Source: JALZUU01 sp964441245
GTDB lineage: Bacteria; Bacteroidota; Bacteroidia; Chitinophagales; Saprospiraceae
Reading direction: 5' to 3'
DNA: 5,268 nt
Assembly (NCBI GenBank): GCA_964441245.1
Contig: CAYTVR010000415.1
Coordinates: 1-5,268, forward strand
Position 1 is the stretch's first letter, and each line of letters opens with the position of its first letter. The translations under genes and the position numbers were made by a program. The notes under the pieces are model-generated. The model saw only the letters and a program-made list of their open reading frames with translations. It made no database searches and was not told the origin of the DNA. Below are positions 3,415 to 5,268 of the stretch, one piece after another.

Positions 3415-5268
3415 TTACCTAGTTATTATCATCTTTTTCATGGCCATTTGTTCTTCAGTTTTCAACATAACCAAATACGTCCCTTGGGAATAGTCATTTA
3501 AGTCAAGTTCAAACTGGCCGTTTTGTAGATTATCTTTCATCGAATATATTTCACGTCCTAGCATATCTATAATTTTTAACTCGATATTTGTTTTGGTAAT
3601 AAAACTAACCTCGATTATAGTAGAAGCATGTACTGGATTAGGATATATTGCAAACTGAACCAAATCCTGTATTCCTGTTAAGCCAGTAGTGCCTTGAAAA
3701 ACCATTTCGCAAAAATTCGCCTGGCAGCTATTGCTATCTGTGATTGTAACACAGTAATTTCCTGATGAGAGCGAATTGAGATCTTCCGTAAGGGCTCCAT
3801 TATCCCACTGATAAGTATAAGGCGGTGTTCCTCCATTAACCGTTAAATCTATTGCGCCATCATTAGAATTGGGGAGACTTTCAGCAGTTACAACTCCTGT
3901 CGAGTTAATCAAAGAAGGTTGGGTAATAGTAATGGATTGCTCGACCTCGCATTCATTAGCATCAACAACAGTTAATTGATAATTACCAGCCGGTAGATTC
4001 ACAATTTCCTGTTGAGTAGCGTTATTTGACCATTGATAGGTAAAAGGAGGCAAACCACCAGAAGGCATGATGTTGATGTAACCATCTGAAAGACCATTAC
4101 ACGAAACGTTAGCAGTAGAATCTGATAAAGTGATTTCGGAGTAAACTGGAAAAAGTTTAACCACCCAGAAATCCCTAAAGCCAAGATTTATTGAGACATC
4201 TCCATCATCTGATTGTGACTCTCCAGCAATTATGAATCCATTATCGGAAGTCTGTTGAATTGAATTTGGGAAATCGCTTCTACTGCCTCCCAATGCCTTT
4301 TGCCATTCTATGGTCCCCAAATTATTTAATTTTACAATCCAATAATCACCGTTTCCATCATTCCCTGTTACATCGCCATCAGATGAGTTCGAAACCCCTG
4401 CAACAATATATCCACCTTCGCTTGTTTGTTGAATGGATGTTGCAATATCATTAGAGCTTCCTCCATATGATTTTTCCCATTCTAAGTTCCCAAGGTTGTC
4501 TATTTTAATAACCCAGTAATCAATGTTACCAAGACTTACAGATACATCACCATCGGTTGACATTGATCTGCCTGCCATGATGAAACCACCTTCAGCTGTT
4601 TGTTGGATAGAAGTTCCTATATCCGAATCGCTTCCACCATAAGATTTTTGCCAAATCAAAGACCCTTGGTTATCTAATTTTACAACCCAGTAATCAAAAA
4701 CACCTTGATTTCCTGTTACATCGCCATCTATTGATATTGACAAACCACCAACAATATAACCACCATCAAAAGTTTGTTTTATAGCGTTTGCATTATCAAA
4801 TAGACTTCCTCCATATGATTTTTCCCATTCTAAATTTCCCAAATTGTCCAATTTTACAATCCAGTAATCATTGCCGCCATAATTTACAGTTACATCACCA
4901 TCTACCGATCTTGTAGATCCTGCGACAATGAATCCTCCATCATTAGTTTGTTCAATGGATTCTGCAATGTCACTGGCACTTCCTCCTAATGATTTCTGCC
5001 ATTCTAATATTCCAAGACTGTCTATTTTAACAATCCAATAATCCTTGTCTCCATGATTTCCAGTAACATCCCCATTAGATAAATTTGAGTACCCTGCCAG
5101 AACGTATCCACCATCTGATGTTTGTTGGATGGAATTTGCATATTCTTCACCAATTCCGCCATATGATTTTTCCCATTCTAAAATTCCAAGATCGTTTAAT
5201 TTCGCTAACCAGAAATCAAAACCCAAAATAGATCCTGTTACGTCTCCATTCACTGACTGACTATACCC
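3415..5268 (-). CDS. T9SS-exported repeat protein with SprB-like modules, 3' part (cut by right window edge)
   Basis: The frame is open to the right edge and ends TAA at 3417-3415, so 617 residues are visible and the N-terminus is missing. The GTG at 5253 lies inside a repeat and is not a start. Numbering from the edge, six full 58-residue units occupy residues 7-354 and an 18-residue partial unit follows at 355-372. The unit pattern is (N/D)GDVTGNxG..DYWIVKLDxLGxxEWxKSxGG.....SIQQTxxGGxIxAGxS. Units of this size and strand pattern could each form a propeller blade (inference). Residues 379-452 and 454-525 are two SprB-like modules (VSCNGLSDGYI, PSGGLPPFTYQW, NGGTPPYTYQW, AGNYQLTVVDANEC). Residues 539-617 form a T9SS sorting domain (FAIYPNPVHAS to a MKKMIITR end). 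The protein should be a large cell-surface or secreted protein, most likely an adhesin or a matrix component; no catalytic motif is seen. Confidence 0.92.
   Translation of the reverse strand, partial: GYSQSVNGDVTGSILGFDFWLAKLNDLGILEWEKSYGGIGEEYANSIQQTSDGGYVLAGYSNLSNGDVTGNHGDKDYWIVKIDSLGILEWQKSLGGSASDIAESIEQTNDGGFIVAGSTRSVDGDVTVNYGGNDYWIVKLDNLGNLEWEKSYGGSLFDNANAIKQTFDGGYIVGGLSISIDGDVTGNQGVFDYWVVKLDNQGSLIWQKSYGGSDSDIGTSIQQTAEGGFIMAGRSMSTDGDVSVSLGNIDYWVIKIDNLGNLEWEKSYGGSSNDIATSIQQTSEGGYIVAGVSNSSDGDVTGNDGNGDYWIVKLNNLGTIEWQKALGGSRSDFPNSIQQTSDNGFIIAGESQSDDGDVSINLGFRDFWVVKLFPVYSEITLSDSTANVSCNGLSDGYINIMPSGGLPPFTYQWSNNATQQEIVNLPAGNYQLTVVDANECEVEQSITITQPSLINSTGVVTAESLPNSNDGAIDLTVNGGTPPYTYQWDNGALTEDLNSLSSGNYCVTITDSNSCQANFCEMVFQGTTGLTGIQDLVQFAIYPNPVHASTIIEVSFITKTNIELKIIDMLGREIYSMKDNLQNGQFELDLNDYSQGTYLVMLKTEEQMAMKKMIITR
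3418..3654 (-). other. T9SS C-terminal sorting domain of the large repeat protein
   Basis: This segment encodes the last 79 residues. It opens with FAIYPNPVHAS, has a central IELKIIDMLGREIY strand and SQGTYLVMLKTE, and ends with the basic MKKMIITR. The order and spacing match type A T9SS sorting domains, and it shows the protein is cargo of the type IX system. Confidence 0.92.
3694..4134 (-). other. Two SprB-like / PKD-like modules
   Basis: This segment encodes residues 379-525 of the visible protein. Each module has a GG(L/T)PP(F/Y)TYQW core and an (A/S)GNYxxTxxDxNxC end, as in the SprB repeats of Flavobacterium gliding adhesins. The first also has the leading VSCNG; the second replaces it with VTAESLPNSNDGAIDL and adds a late pair of cysteines (SCQANFC), which may form a disulfide. 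Confidence 0.85.
4153..5250 (-). repeat. 174-bp coding tandem repeats: six full units plus a partial seventh
   Basis: Units occupy 5250-5077, 5076-4903, 4902-4729, 4728-4555, 4554-4381 and 4380-4207, with a 54-bp partial unit at 4206-4153. There are no insertions or deletions between units. The 20-mer ccatatgatttttcccattc recurs at 4463, 4811 and 5159, exactly 348 bp (two units) apart, so the array has a two-unit higher-order period. The array continues beyond the right edge, since the edge residues GYSQS match the end of another unit. Confidence 0.92.

Noticed and set aside
4153..5250. Regularly spaced repeats considered as a CRISPR array
   Set aside because: The 174-bp period is in frame and encodes a continuous repeat protein; there are no short identical repeats with unique spacers of CRISPR size.
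5251..5253. GTG as the start of the large repeat protein
   Set aside because: It is a valine inside a repeat unit (GYSQSVNGDVTG); the frame is open to the window edge and no signal peptide follows.

Overview
The window looks like an accessory stretch of a low-GC Bacteroidota genome (Flavobacteriales- or Cytophagales-like). The evidence is two proteins ending in a type IX secretion (T9SS) C-terminal sorting domain, SprB-type repeats, a Bacteroidota-style lipoprotein, AT-rich intergenic DNA, and A-rich leaders without clear Shine-Dalgarno sites. Every credible gene is on the minus strand, so transcription runs from high to low coordinates.

In transcription order the layout is as follows. (6) 5268-3415: the 3' part of a large T9SS-exported repeat protein, with six full 58-residue units and a partial seventh, two SprB-like modules and a sorting domain; its 5' end is outside the window. 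(5) 3336/3240-3046: a small unrecognised gene whose open frame continues upstream through one in-frame TAA, so it may be decayed. (R4) 3046-2898: a GC-rich palindromic intergenic element. (4) 2882-1560: a secreted beta-propeller-like protein with a T9SS sorting domain. (R3) 1562-1469: imperfect palindromic repeat. (3) 1455-1172: a small unrecognised gene readable only through a -1 frameshift at an A_AAA_AAC heptamer. (R2) 1166-1072: repeat. (2) 1048-335: an unrecognised outer-membrane-type lipoprotein. (R1) 325-231: repeat. (1) 204-1: the N-terminal part of a DUF2200 family protein, cut by the left edge.

The main pattern is that R1, R2 and R3 are homologous, about 95 bp long, each an imperfect inverted repeat and all in the same orientation. 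Each begins at or within about 12 bp of the upstream gene's stop and ends 13-26 nt before the next start. Unrelated genes alternate one-for-one with palindromic sites, which is the layout of integron gene cassettes with attC sites. R4 has the same placement and dyad ends but a different body. No integrase or attI is visible, and the GTT core is not kept in every copy. The window therefore fits an integrase-less cassette cluster (CALIN-like), or a cassette-like Bacteroidota intergenic repeat family. The genes show no common pathway, as expected if they were collected one at a time.
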